DNA of 64,000 nucleotides. Source: Pseudomonas citrullilanati (lineage in GTDB: Bacteria; Pseudomonadota; Gammaproteobacteria; Pseudomonadales; Pseudomonadaceae). Position 1 is the first letter of the stretch, and the number at the start of each line of letters is the position of its first letter. A program made the position numbers and the translations under genes. Where the stretch lies: positions 19,165 to 83,164 of the forward strand of contig NZ_JAUQOP010000028.1 in the NCBI RefSeq assembly GCF_030580855.1. Reading direction: 5' to 3'. The notes under the pieces were generated by a model. The model did no database searches, was not told where the DNA came from, and saw only the letters and a list, made by a program, of their open reading frames with translations. Below, piece after piece: positions 47,001-53,698 of this stretch.

Positions 47001-50000
47001 CCATAGGTCTGGCCGCGCATGTCACGGGCGGTCACCGCCCGACTGGAGACGTCGATCAACGCCTGCTCGCCCAGCCAGATGGAGCGGCCATGGCCCTGGG
47101 CATTGACTGGCTCGCTGATCGGAGCATTGACATTCAACCCGGTCAGGCTGACCCGCCCGCCCCAGGCGTTGAGAGTGCCGTTGGCGGTCAGTTGGCCGAT
47201 GCTGCGCACATCGATGCCCTGCCCCGGGTCGACGCTGATCACACTGCCCTTGCCCAGGTTCAATACCGTACTGGCCATGTCGGCGGCACTGGAATTGGAG
47301 GTGCCCGCGCTGAGCATCAGGCTCGCACCGCGACGCTGGGTCAGGACACCTTTGATCGCATCTTCCTGGTACAGCTCCGGCGTCCAGCGCTGCAAGGCGT
47401 CAGCCGGTTCGGCATGGCTGCCGGTAGCCAGAGCCTGTTCACCGAAACGGTACACCGGCATCGTTACATCGACCCGGGTCCCTTCTGCCACCGTCAGGCC
47501 TTGATTGCCGGTGATGTCATAGGCCGAGAAGCCCTTGTCGAAGAAGTCGCCACCCAGTTGCAGGGTGCCCGGTTCAACTGGCGAGCCACTGCCGCCGACC
47601 CGCACTTTATTGGCCGCGAGTTTCAACGTTCCGCCACCGCTCACCCCGGTGCCGCGCAGTTCACCACCCAGGCGCAAATCGCCGCTGTCGGACGACGTAC
47701 CGGTAGCCGCCGTCAGGGTCAAGTCACCGCCCTTGCCGCCGCGGGTCTTTCCATCGGCCATGACGGCGGCACCGGAACTGACGTCGACCAGGCTGCCCCG
47801 GCCCACGGCGATATCGTCGCTGCTGCGCACGGACACCGCTCCGCCGTTGATGAACGGCAGGCCCTGGCGGTCGGCGCCGTCGAGCAGCAGGTTGCTCCAG
47901 CGGCCAGCGGCGTTCAACGTCACGCCCTCGCCCAATGTGACCACGGCACGTTGGCCGGTGGCGGGCGACAGCACGACGTCGCCCATCTGGAAATTATCCG
48001 TTCGAACCTGTCTGAGCACGTTGCCCAAGGCCATGCGTCCACCGCGAGCCGTCAGGTCGGCGTTCACTTCGACCTGCGGTGCGTAAAGCGTGATATCGCC
48101 GCCATCGGCCACCTTGAGCGTGCCATCGACGTCGATGCCTTGCGCCGCCGCCACCTTGACCGCGCCGAGCTGGAAGCCATTGAGCAGCGCATTATCCAGC
48201 ACCAGCTTGCCTTGCCGGTCGCTGCCGACCGCCGACGCCAGGTCCAGGCCTGCGGCAATCTTGTCCGTCACTGGGCCGATCGTCACCTGCTCGAAGGTCG
48301 GGTTCAGGCCGCTGTTGATCACGCCGCTGGCCTTGTCGTAGATCGGCGTGTAGCTGCCCACCCACAATTGCGCCCGCCGGGCCACGGCGTTTTGCGATTG
48401 CTGGTAGCCGTCGAGGTTGAGATTCGGCGCCTGGGTCTGGCGTTCGCCCTGGTACACCTCGCCGACGACCTGGCCTTCCAGCACCGCGTTGCGGGTCGAC
48501 ACCACCAGCTTGCCGGCGTCACGGCCAACGGTGTAGCCGGCCTCGAAGCGCTCGCGCGGGGCGATCAGCGGGTTGTAGTAGTAATCGGTCTGGCCCCAGC
48601 GTTGGCTGTGGTCTTCGTAGCCCTTGTAGAGGCCGGTGTAGAGGATGTCGCCCGGAGCCCTGGACACTTCATACAGGCGGCCATCGGCGCCCTTGAGCCA
48701 GGACTGGCGCAAGGTGCCGCCCTGTACATCCAGGGTGCCGCCGGACAGGTTCAACTGGGCCGCCTGCTGGGTCACCACGTCGTTGCCGGTGAACGTCAGC
48801 GTACCGCCCTGGGCCGCCCATTCACCGACGCCGTGCCCCTGGGTGCCCAGGTAGCCGCCGACCTCCAGCAACCCACCCGCGGTGTACCAGCGGTCGGTGG
48901 CATAGCCATTGGTGCCCGCCGGGACAAGGACCAAATCGCGCACGTCCACCCAGACGTCGTTGCTGGTCAGCTTGCCGCCCTCGCGGTTGACCGGTGCGTC
49001 GCGTTGCTCGTTGCCCTGCACGTTGACCTTGATGGTGTTGGACTCCATCGCCACCTTCACGCCGATGGCACCGGACACATCGATCACCGCACCATCGCGC
49101 ACCAGGCTGCGACCGGCGGCGCTGACGGCAACCTGGCCACCGGTGGCCAGGGTGATGGAGCCGTTCTGGAAGTCGACGCTGCCGCCGCTGACAATCTCGA
49201 CCCGGGATTGGTCCGTGCGATCCACCACGCTGCTGAGGTTGTTGAACCGGCCGGTGATCAGGTTGTTCGGCGTGCCATCCAGGCCGGCGGGCCCGGCATT
49301 GCGCTGGCTGTCCAGGGCGCTGCCGCCGGCGGCATCGAGCAGCACCGCCGTGGCGCTGCCCTGCCCCAGGGCCACACTGCCGGTACTGTCGCTGACGGAG
49401 TTGAGCAAATGCACGGTGCCGCGGGTGTCCACCGAACTGCTCGCCACCGCCACGCCGTTCTGCTGCACAGTGTGCCCGGTCAGGGTGATGTCGCCGGTAC
49501 TGGCCTGGATCAGGCCGCTGTTGATCACCGTGCCGGCGTTGCTGTCGGGCTTGAGGGCTGTCGCGACCTCGTTGCCACGGGTAGTGGACCGCAGGTTGCC
49601 GCTGGTGCCCTGGCCCCGGCGAATGTAGAAACTGTCGCCGGCTGCCAGGGTGGCCTGGCCCTTGGCGGTGATGATGGAGCCGGCGTTCTCCACTTCGCTA
49701 CCCAGCAGCAAGGCATACCCGCCACCGGCCGTGGAGGTGGCGGCGCGGTGGGTTTCGATCAACGCGCCCTGCTGCACCTCGACCTTGCCCGCCGCATCGG
49801 TGAAGGTCGGCTGGGTGCCAGTGGCATCCACGTACAGCCCGCGCTTGCTGAATTGCTCGTCGGAGATATTGGCCGCCACCGCCGCCAGGTTGCGCACGTT
49901 GACCTGGCTGCTGCCGCTGAAAACAATGCCGTTGCGGTTGACCAGCATCACCGTGCCGTTGCCCTTGATCTGGCCCTGGATCTGGCTGGGGCGGGCCTGG

Positions 50001-50602
50001 GGGTCATTGACCCGGTTGAGCACGGCCCAGTCCGCTTGCTGCTGGAAATCCACGGTGGTGTTGCGCCCGACGTTGAAGGTCTCCCAGTTGAGAATCGCCT
50101 TGTCGGCGGTCTGCTCGATCTTCACCGTGGTCTTGCCGCCGGCCTGGGTCTGTTGCGGTCCCTTGGCGTTGAGCCAGCCCTGGGTCAGGCTGTTGTCGAC
50201 CTGGAGGCCGCCCTCGCCCAAGCCGTCGGGCACGACCTGCACCTGCCCGAACGCCGCTTGCCGTCCTGCGGCCTGGGCCGCTTGCTGGGCCGCGATGGCG
50301 GCCACGGTGTTGTTCAGGTTGGTCAGGGAACGCTGCAACTGGGCATTGGCCCGTTGCTGTTGCGCCAAGGGTGGCGGCATGCCTGGCTGCGCTGTGGTCG
50401 GCCGTGCCGCGCCCCCCGTCTGGGCCGCGCCCTTCGCCGCGAACCAGGCCGAACTGAATGCCGTCGCCGCGTGCGCGTTGCCCGCCACCATCAGCAAGGC
50501 AATGGCCTGGGCCAGCGGTTTGAGCCGCCACATCGACCATTCGCTGCCGCAATGGGGGGCGTTCAGATTCGTCTGGGGTTTGCAGCGCAGCATCCTACTC
50601 AT
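38039..50602 (-). CDS. pdtA: Giant two-partner-secretion exoprotein (FHA-like), PdtA type
   Basis: 4187 residues. An extended signal peptide ends near NAHA (about residue 45). Residues about 130-300 form the TPS secretion domain with LNWETFNVG (171-179) and NRNGIVF (222-228). A very long beta-helix body of degenerate repeats follows. Near the C-terminus (about 3985-4090: GDINAGRGSKTT, PGDIDLIAPLGTIDAGEAGI) is a DUF3739-type domain. A 45-residue tandem duplication lies near 3030-3107. Size, neighbours (hxc genes, DING protein) and domain order match what I recall of PdtA, the phosphate-controlled TPS protein of P. aeruginosa. The TpsB pore gene is absent from the window. A start at ATG 50593 has better spacing from AAAGG. 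Confidence 0.9.
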   Translation of the reverse strand: MSRMLRCKPQTNLNAPHCGSEWSMWRLKPLAQAIALLMVAGNAHAATAFSSAWFAAKGAAQTGGAARPTTAQPGMPPPLAQQQRANAQLQRSLTNLNNTVAAIAAQQAAQAAGRQAAFGQVQVVPDGLGEGGLQVDNSLTQGWLNAKGPQQTQAGGKTTVKIEQTADKAILNWETFNVGRNTTVDFQQQADWAVLNRVNDPQARPSQIQGQIKGNGTVMLVNRNGIVFSGSSQVNVRNLAAVAANISDEQFSKRGLYVDATGTQPTFTDAAGKVEVQQGALIETHRAATSTAGGGYALLLGSEVENAGSIITAKGQATLAAGDSFYIRRGQGTSGNLRSTTRGNEVATALKPDSNAGTVINSGLIQASTGDITLTGHTVQQNGVAVASSSVDTRGTVHLLNSVSDSTGSVALGQGSATAVLLDAAGGSALDSQRNAGPAGLDGTPNNLITGRFNNLSSVVDRTDQSRVEIVSGGSVDFQNGSITLATGGQVAVSAAGRSLVRDGAVIDVSGAIGVKVAMESNTIKVNVQGNEQRDAPVNREGGKLTSNDVWVDVRDLVLVPAGTNGYATDRWYTAGGLLEVGGYLGTQGHGVGEWAAQGGTLTFTGNDVVTQQAAQLNLSGGTLDVQGGTLRQSWLKGADGRLYEVSRAPGDILYTGLYKGYEDHSQRWGQTDYYYNPLIAPRERFEAGYTVGRDAGKLVVSTRNAVLEGQVVGEVYQGERQTQAPNLNLDGYQQSQNAVARRAQLWVGSYTPIYDKASGVINSGLNPTFEQVTIGPVTDKIAAGLDLASAVGSDRQGKLVLDNALLNGFQLGAVKVAAAQGIDVDGTLKVADGGDITLYAPQVEVNADLTARGGRMALGNVLRQVRTDNFQMGDVVLSPATGQRAVVTLGEGVTLNAAGRWSNLLLDGADRQGLPFINGGAVSVRSSDDIAVGRGSLVDVSSGAAVMADGKTRGGKGGDLTLTAATGTSSDSGDLRLGGELRGTGVSGGGTLKLAANKVRVGGSGSPVEPGTLQLGGDFFDKGFSAYDITGNQGLTVAEGTRVDVTMPVYRFGEQALATGSHAEPADALQRWTPELYQEDAIKGVLTQRRGASLMLSAGTSNSSAADMASTVLNLGKGSVISVDPGQGIDVRSIGQLTANGTLNAWGGRVSLTGLNVNAPISEPVNAQGHGRSIWLGEQALIDVSSRAVTARDMRGQTYGLVRDGGQIVIGGQIDAAKGSASASELFVVMREGARLHADGSQAVLDIPGQGRTSVASDGGSIALASANGLYLDGRFSARSGGTGAAGGSLSVALETPYYRNDALSERVLQVRELTLGQNAQATPLGDTAETSADALVYGHGRVAVDQVQAGGFDSLALLSNGLLSVDGDVSLSLDQNLSLYARSFGPGVNAPGTTRVQLEAAHVLLAGPAAARPNSEGYTRPVVTGGGVSSSANTAVFSVNADLLDVQGNVMFSSKGSLRQADGSSVEWERAGFDRVQLSSRGDLRFLAGFSSDELPTGFTTQLMTPSDMILQAAQLYPATGVGARVLAGYGLSGGNPVYDPARSLVIGRTSQVTPQVPYSAFGRLQLGSAKIEQGGVVRAPLGLIEIGTNGGPGEATSARVVLLPNSLTSVSGQGLVLPYGGTVDGQKYEYAGKKVVFLGQGAMAFANDDLNIGVILGGKSVAAQEGSVLDLSGGGDLLGAGFISGRGGSTDARFNPLVQIGANGGFTLPGLSSNPVYAIVPGNQSAYAPVAPEGGAVDPRVGQQITIGAGVPGLAAGTYTLMPSTYALLPGAFRVEVNGLAGQNFTTGALQMRNGSWTTAGVLSVANTGQRDSLASQIILTSGDVLRRYSQYNETSYAQFAVADAARLGVPRALLPVDAKTLKLDLSPGAQGQAFSFNGIGKFAPQKGGYGGTVTVVGGNGALEVVANGRGATAGFAGVTVDAGSLNALNASRQVIGGQFYTLYGQSGNYITPKSEASSRVILREGATLAAPEVFLLAKDQLSMEQGAAINTVGRGAAAYDARDGFTYSLTKDSNLLAVSNGLLNVLAPSSGSSGSIDIGGCSLTPCSGVTRIHSEGSLVAATGGRLELDDQVRYGTRHLTLALSNINVGTAPALADAAARNVLPAGLTLSQAVLDRLLRGDTEYGAPALETLELSAREALNFYGTISLDTYDSTTGKSRLANLMLSTPAIHGAGSASDVATIRTANLIWNGAIDAPGSVIAGGAGTGAGRLDIQAQRIEFGYGDFAQPSSVTTLDRLALGFATVNLSASERLTANHKGSLAVYQSQGAYEAKTGYAYSGGNLNILTPLLTGEAGSVNRITAGGAVNVAGTSAKPGSVSGLGGELSIKGASLNLASAVVLPSGKLTLSATDDLTLADEALIDVAGRSVTFNDVTRYSAGGEVILRSQNGNIRQADGSSIDLSARNNQAGRLSAVALGEAAGIVDLQGRMLGSSTGEYDAGGTAMPYLAGDVEIQARRLGGNGSLSEQFAALNQRLNDGQVFGSRGFQLKQGDLVIGNELKASSISVSLDNGSLLVNGKVDASGERVGSIRLAAGGSLTLGSNAVLDAHGNRLRVDSYGKIIDSPNRAIVDLTSRTGVLTLAEGARIDLRHGTATPAAQHDGRARGTLELNAHRAGPDATVGDIAIDASGQLDIQGARSIAVNGMWQYNDAVYGSDPAASGRPYQVIDQAYLDGKHQDSLAFINAALNNSDLLQRKLAGLDNARYADVFHLRPGVEIVSATADGDLVVQGDLDLSGYRYASVNPHTRQTAVYGSGEAGALTLRAGGDLSIYGSINDGFAPPPATQDDKGWVLLPGIDFTGGDIVVPGAGVTLADGTAFPAGTTLNYDLPIKGVTLAAGTRLPVAAVLEQPLELPAGTVLAAAVHDASGNLLFAAGTLLSQAQTLEAGSQLGAGTVLSGAAALLGFTWPKGVALPNVANAGNVQSNILKLDGSLALNRGSLIPSGTDVKLPTGVESIQLRPEVAGSQGRLWAIAPMLAEGSQSWSLRLVAGADTQAADSRIVQPVKTVGDLQLADSHYGMFGKAGAGGMVWTEEGAENFLGDPSFAGQLIDFENVAYPGMCEDFPTFCKPSSGFVWTEEGAENFLGDPSFAGQPIDFENVAYPGMCDDTPEFCKAVGQAQYKPGSQRWSVIRTGAADLELLSAGDLRMDSLYGVYTAGSSASSTSAGDPYNQPKALGGAGKVLNDALGENEQFVNGGANSLYRAWYPDFGGNLTLRVGDSLTGNSLDATTSGTGRPNGSDMGYDTANVGNWLWRQGNGSIVAGAQAQPTAWWINFGSYTAAQDGKADLMVGFTGFATLGGGDLNVQVAGDAGVLDAMAGSGFGPGINGRSHGLVLAVGSTGRVGADGSLQLTGGGDLNLRVGGALNPASPIMTGHLNGVVTNLRGHAQIDSGAIGRIDLRYGNQATDQSPGETRAYDPVRSTRGLASGGLTLMPGDATFNLSTLGDLIVQDVADPGRAPMMSVSPFTSGSSNGSGISWFTLWTANTAIDLWSSGGHLTPLTASLETDLAVVYPSILRAVAASGSLYYGESRILGNGGYDGSFRSALLLAPGVNSELQFMAGDSIYGGDLTVSRSGASSAAMATPLRPAFMGLVNGSVVASNLPADGNRVTSTHLPLLAFDSSSASGEWAANTDPARFYALRGDLLAINTGRAMTYTTPTDSRFGQTSYEGAGPVRMMAGRDIVSSGIPLSGGRGGNDNNGGAYTVAGNLFIHDNPTDISIVSAGRDILFSHFNVAGPGLLEITAGRNIQMDDKVGITSLGAVVPGDSRPGASLVLQAGAGLDGADYARFVKAYLDPANQALAGTPLASQAGKVAKTYETELVAWLEKRFGFSGDTEQARAYFAALPAEQQRVFARDVYFAELKAGGREYNEVGGVRQGSYLRGREAIDWLFPSKDVAGNPISYKGDITLFGGAGVHTDFGGSIQMLTPGGGQTFGIEGNAPPSTAGVITQGEGDIQLYAQNSILLGQSRIMTTFGGSILGWSAQGDINAGRGSKTTVVYTPPKRLYDTWGNVTLSPSVPSTGAGIATLNPIAEVAPGDIDLIAPLGTIDAGEAGIRVSGNVNIAALTVVNAANIQTQGKSNGVPLAASVNTGAITSASSAATSATQAAEDVTRQQQNAARQNQASVFTVQVVSFGSEQLAPSRDGASREAPRAYDPASPVQVLGAGPLDEQTRQRLTEEERGRLSL
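41281..41513 (-). repeat. Internal 135-bp tandem duplication in pdtA
   Basis: Segments 41281-41378 and 41416-41513 match at about 90 percent or better with an offset of exactly 135 bp (45 codons). Each copy encodes EGAENFLGDPSFAGQ, IDFENVAYPGMC and a second Cys six residues later. The duplicated piece contains Cys-x6-Cys. Confidence 0.9.
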
Positions 50603-50701
50603 CCTTTCGGGTTCGCTCTAAAGGGTCGCAACGCAGGTGCCATCAAGCTGCCAGCGTTGGTTATAGGGGATAGGCGGTTACAGCCGCTCGGGACCGAACG
50701 G

Positions 50702-50720
50702 ATGTCATGAAAATTTCATG
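50702..50720. promoter_or_regulatory. Palindrome with Pho-box-like halves upstream of pdtA
   Basis: CATGAAA-A-TTTCATG is a perfect palindrome at 50706-50720. Read on the plus strand with its left flank it gives ATGTCAT-GAAA-ATTTCAT, 11 of 14 matches to a Pho box, but pointing away from pdtA. It is about 100 bp before pdtA. Confidence 0.3.
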
Positions 50721-50746
50721 TGGTTGTGTGGGTCCGGGCTTCACGC

Positions 50747-50779
50747 AAAAAATCAGCAACGGCTCGCACCGTTGCTGAT
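50747..50779 (-). terminator. Rho-independent terminator of the DING gene
   Basis: On the minus strand ATCAGCAACGG / CCGTTGCTGAT (11-bp perfect stem, 6-nt loop) is followed by a T-run, 28 bp past the stop. It separates DING transcription from pdtA. Confidence 0.93.
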
Positions 50780-50807
50780 CGGGTGTTGCGTGTGCTCAGG
50801 CGACTGG

Positions 50808-51980
50808 TTACAGCGGACGACCAATGCCGTTGCAGACGTTGGCATTACCGATGCTTTGAGCGCTGGTGGCGGTCAGGAAACTGCCGCGAACGGCCGATTT
50901 CCAAGCGCCTGGCAGCGGTACGAAGCGGTTGGCGGTGATGGCAGCATCGTTGCTGCTAGCGGCAGTGGCGTTGTAATGGCGAGTGAAGAAATCACGCACC
51001 TGGGTGGTCTGGGCAGCATCGGCGTAGCACTGGCTGAAGATCAGGTTGGTGAAACCCAGGATCGGATAGCCGGTGGTTGGGTAAGCCACGACGCTTGGGT
51101 CGTTCGGGTTGGTGGCGGCAGCGAACACCGGTACCCAGGCATTAGGGTTGGCGCGATTCGCGGCTGCTGGGACAGGCACGGCAGCGATGGCGGCCGATAC
51201 GTTGGCTGGAGCTGGGGAAACACCGGCCACGCGGGCGACCTTGGTGGCATCGTCCAGGCCGGCCAGGGTGGTGGCGGCGTAGTCAGGGCTCATGTAGGTG
51301 ATGCGGCCCTGGGCGGCGTTCACAGCGGTCATCACAGCCTGGCTACCCGTGGCCGAGACAGCACCGGCTGGCAGGCCACCGCTGTAGCTGGAAGCGAAGT
51401 TGGTGGTGATGGCGAAGGTGCCGGTTTCAGCGCACTTGGCGTTCAGGAAGCGGGTGAACAGCTCGGTGGTGCCGCTGCTTTCAGCGCGATAGACCACGGT
51501 GATCGCGCCGGTACGGCCCGAACCGGTGATCTGGCTCCAGTCGGTCAGGCGACCGGAGAACACGCCGCACAGTTGGTTGACGCTCAGGTCGACGTTGGCG
51601 GTGCCGGTCTTGTTGAACGGAATGGCGACCGAAGTGGCCACCGAAGGCACCTGGATCAATGGGCCCCAGGCAGCACCATGGGCGCTGACGTAGCCGCTCA
51701 GTTCAGTGGCCGAAAGCTTGGAGTCGCTGCCAGCCCAGTGCACGTTCTTGCTGGTGTTGCCAGCCACGAACTTGGTGTAGTCGTTGTTCAGGAACGCCAG
51801 TTTGCCGTTGCCGCTGCCGACGCCGATGTAGGGGGCGAAACCGGCGGTCAGTACACCGGAAGTCTGGTACAGCGGCTGAGGCAAGGTCGCGCCACCACCG
51901 TTGACATCTGCCATGGCGGCCTGAGCGGCGCAGAGGCCGGCGAGGGTCAGGGATACCGCGAGAACGTTGCGCTTAAACAT
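50808..51980 (-). CDS. DING-family phosphate-binding protein (PstS-like), likely Hxc substrate
   Basis: 390 residues, ATG after GAAAGGAG. The signal peptide is cleaved near AAMA, giving a mature start DVNGGGATLPQPLYQ, a one-letter variant of the DINGGG signature. The PstS-like fold has phosphate-binding loops such as AGSDSKLS and RAESSGTTELF. In P. aeruginosa, DING/Lap proteins encoded beside hxc are secreted by that system and induced by phosphate starvation. The gene lies directly downstream of the secretion genes, with a Pho-box-like site before it. It may scavenge phosphate or have phosphatase activity; the sequence does not tell which. Confidence 0.9.
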   Translation of the reverse strand: MFKRNVLAVSLTLAGLCAAQAAMADVNGGGATLPQPLYQTSGVLTAGFAPYIGVGSGNGKLAFLNNDYTKFVAGNTSKNVHWAGSDSKLSATELSGYVSAHGAAWGPLIQVPSVATSVAIPFNKTGTANVDLSVNQLCGVFSGRLTDWSQITGSGRTGAITVVYRAESSGTTELFTRFLNAKCAETGTFAITTNFASSYSGGLPAGAVSATGSQAVMTAVNAAQGRITYMSPDYAATTLAGLDDATKVARVAGVSPAPANVSAAIAAVPVPAAANRANPNAWVPVFAAATNPNDPSVVAYPTTGYPILGFTNLIFSQCYADAAQTTQVRDFFTRHYNATAASSNDAAITANRFVPLPGAWKSAVRGSFLTATSAQSIGNANVCNGIGRPL

Positions 51981-52101
51981 GAAGAATCTCCTTTCATCGT
52001 GTTCGTACGTAGGTTGGGTGACGCATGCTTGCCGTCATGGCGCTCGGTCCGGTGCCGCAGGCGTTGGGGTGAGGCCATGGCGTAGAAATTCGCAGGTTCC
52101 G

Positions 52102-52119
52102 GTGACAGATAAAGGAAAA
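52102..52119 (-). promoter_or_regulatory. Candidate Pho box upstream of the DING gene
   Basis: Minus-strand TTTTCCT-TTAT-CTGTCAC: the second half matches the PhoB site fully, the first at 4 of 7, with correct 4-bp spacing. It is about 122 bp before the DING ATG. Another lone CTGTCAT half-site is at 52262-52268. The rest of 51981-52486 has no gene. Confidence 0.45.
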
Positions 52120-52348
52120 AACCTCGGGAGCTGAAGGCGCTTTCCAAGGTATTTTCCTCGGGTGTTCGAGGGCTCTGGATCGGGGTTTCGAGCAGGTTCT
52201 ACCGCCCGCTTGCGGGAGGCGGCGATGGAGGTCGCGGCGGGTGGTCGCCTGGCGGGCGAACATGACAGAACGAGGAACCCGAGTTTGGTCCGGACGGGGC
52301 TCGGGAGGTGGCTGCGGCGCCGAAAATAATTCGATCGGTCGCCGCTTT

Positions 52349-52478
52349 TGTGGCGAGGGGATTTATCCCCGCTGGGCTGCGCAGCGGCCCCCAACTGTCG
52401 CCTCGGTGCGTCAGATAAATTGAGTCGGTTGTCTTGGGGCTGCTGCGCAGCCCGGCGGGGATAGATCCCCTCGCCACA
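52349..52478. repeat. Long palindromic repeat (GTGGCGAGGGGATT family), copy 4
   Basis: 130 bp, ends TGTGGCGAGGGGATTTATCC and the inverse, with inner GGGCTGCGCAGC arms. It ends 8 bp past the hxcS stop and could terminate or stabilise the secretion operon message. Confidence 0.88.
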
Positions 52479-52486
52479 GCGTGTGG

Positions 52487-53698
52487 TTACTGGACCAACT
52501 GGTTGATCTCGATGATCGGCAGCAACACTGCCATGACGATCACCAGCACCACGCCGCCCATGACCACGATCATCAGCGGCTCCAGCAACGCGGTCATGCC
52601 CATGGCCCGGCGCTCGATGTCCCGGGACAGGGTTTGCGCGGCGCGTTCGAGCATCGGTGGCAGGCAGCCGGTTTTCTCGCCGCTGGCGATGAGGTGGATC
52701 AGTATCGGCGGGAAGACTTTTTCCACCCGCAGGGCCGCCGCCAGGTTGACGCCCTCGCGGACCTTGGCGGTGGCGTCGCTGACACTGAGGCTCAGGCGGT
52801 CGTTGGACAGGGTCTGGCGCGCCGCCTCCAGGGCTCGCAGCAACGGCACCCCCGCCCCGCCGAGGATCGCCAGGGTGGAGGCGAATCGAGCGGTGTTGAG
52901 GCCGAGCACGAAACGTCCGACCAGGGGCAACCGCAGTACCCGCGAATGCCAGCCGAGCCGCGCCGCCGGGTTGCGCAAGTACAGTCGCCAACTCCAGAAA
53001 CCACCGGCCAGCAGGCAGAAGCATAGCCAGCCCCAGGCGCGGATGAAGTCGCTGGCGGTGAGCATCGCCAGGGTCAACCCCGGCAGGTCCTGGCGGGCCT
53101 GGGAGAAGGCGCTGACCACCTGGGGCACCACGTAGCTGAGCAGGAAAATCACGATGGCGATCGACACCAGCCCCACCACCCCCGGATAGATGAAGGCCGT
53201 GAGGATCTTGCCCCGCAGGTTGTTGCGTTCCTCGATGTAGTCCGCCAGGCGCTCCATGACCTGGGCCAGGTCGCCCGACTCTTCGCCAGCGGCGATCAAG
53301 GCCCGGTAGATCTCCGGAAAATCCCGGGGCCGTGCCGCCAGGGCTTCGGCCAGGCGCATGCCGCTGCGCACATCGGCGCGCACCGCGCTCAAGGTCTGGG
53401 CGATGTGCTTCTTCTCGGCCTGCTCCACGGTGGCGCTCAACGCCGCCTCCAACGGCAGGCTGGCCCCCAGCAGGCTCGCCAGTTGCCGGGTGGCCCAGGC
53501 CAGGTCGTTGTCCGACAGCTTGGCGCTGAACAGGCCGCCGCCGGTGGCCTGGGTCGCACTGCGTTCGGCCTCGACCTGCAACGCCGTCAACCCGCGGCTG
53601 CGCAACAGGCTGAACGCGGCGCTCTGGCTGTCGGCTTCCAGGTGCCCGGATTCGATCTTGCCCTGGGCGTCGGCCGCCTCGAAACGGTAGCGATTCAT
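52487..53698 (-). CDS. hxcS: Type II secretion inner-membrane platform protein GspF (HxcS)
   Basis: 403 residues with two T2SSF domains (about 70-190 and 270-395) and three membrane helices. AAGEESGDL and ASGEKTGCL are the paired GE-SG-L motifs of the family. It forms the inner-membrane platform with GspL, M and C. Its start overlaps the hxcR stop (ATGA). Confidence 0.93.
   Translation of the reverse strand: MNRYRFEAADAQGKIESGHLEADSQSAAFSLLRSRGLTALQVEAERSATQATGGGLFSAKLSDNDLAWATRQLASLLGASLPLEAALSATVEQAEKKHIAQTLSAVRADVRSGMRLAEALAARPRDFPEIYRALIAAGEESGDLAQVMERLADYIEERNNLRGKILTAFIYPGVVGLVSIAIVIFLLSYVVPQVVSAFSQARQDLPGLTLAMLTASDFIRAWGWLCFCLLAGGFWSWRLYLRNPAARLGWHSRVLRLPLVGRFVLGLNTARFASTLAILGGAGVPLLRALEAARQTLSNDRLSLSVSDATAKVREGVNLAAALRVEKVFPPILIHLIASGEKTGCLPPMLERAAQTLSRDIERRAMGMTALLEPLMIVVMGGVVLVIVMAVLLPIIEINQLVQ

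Noticed and set aside
47090..50710. 1206-codon plus-strand frame opposite pdtA, and similar ones at 41024 and 37457
   Set aside because: Antisense shadows of a very long GC-rich gene; the one at 37457 also starts inside a REP array.
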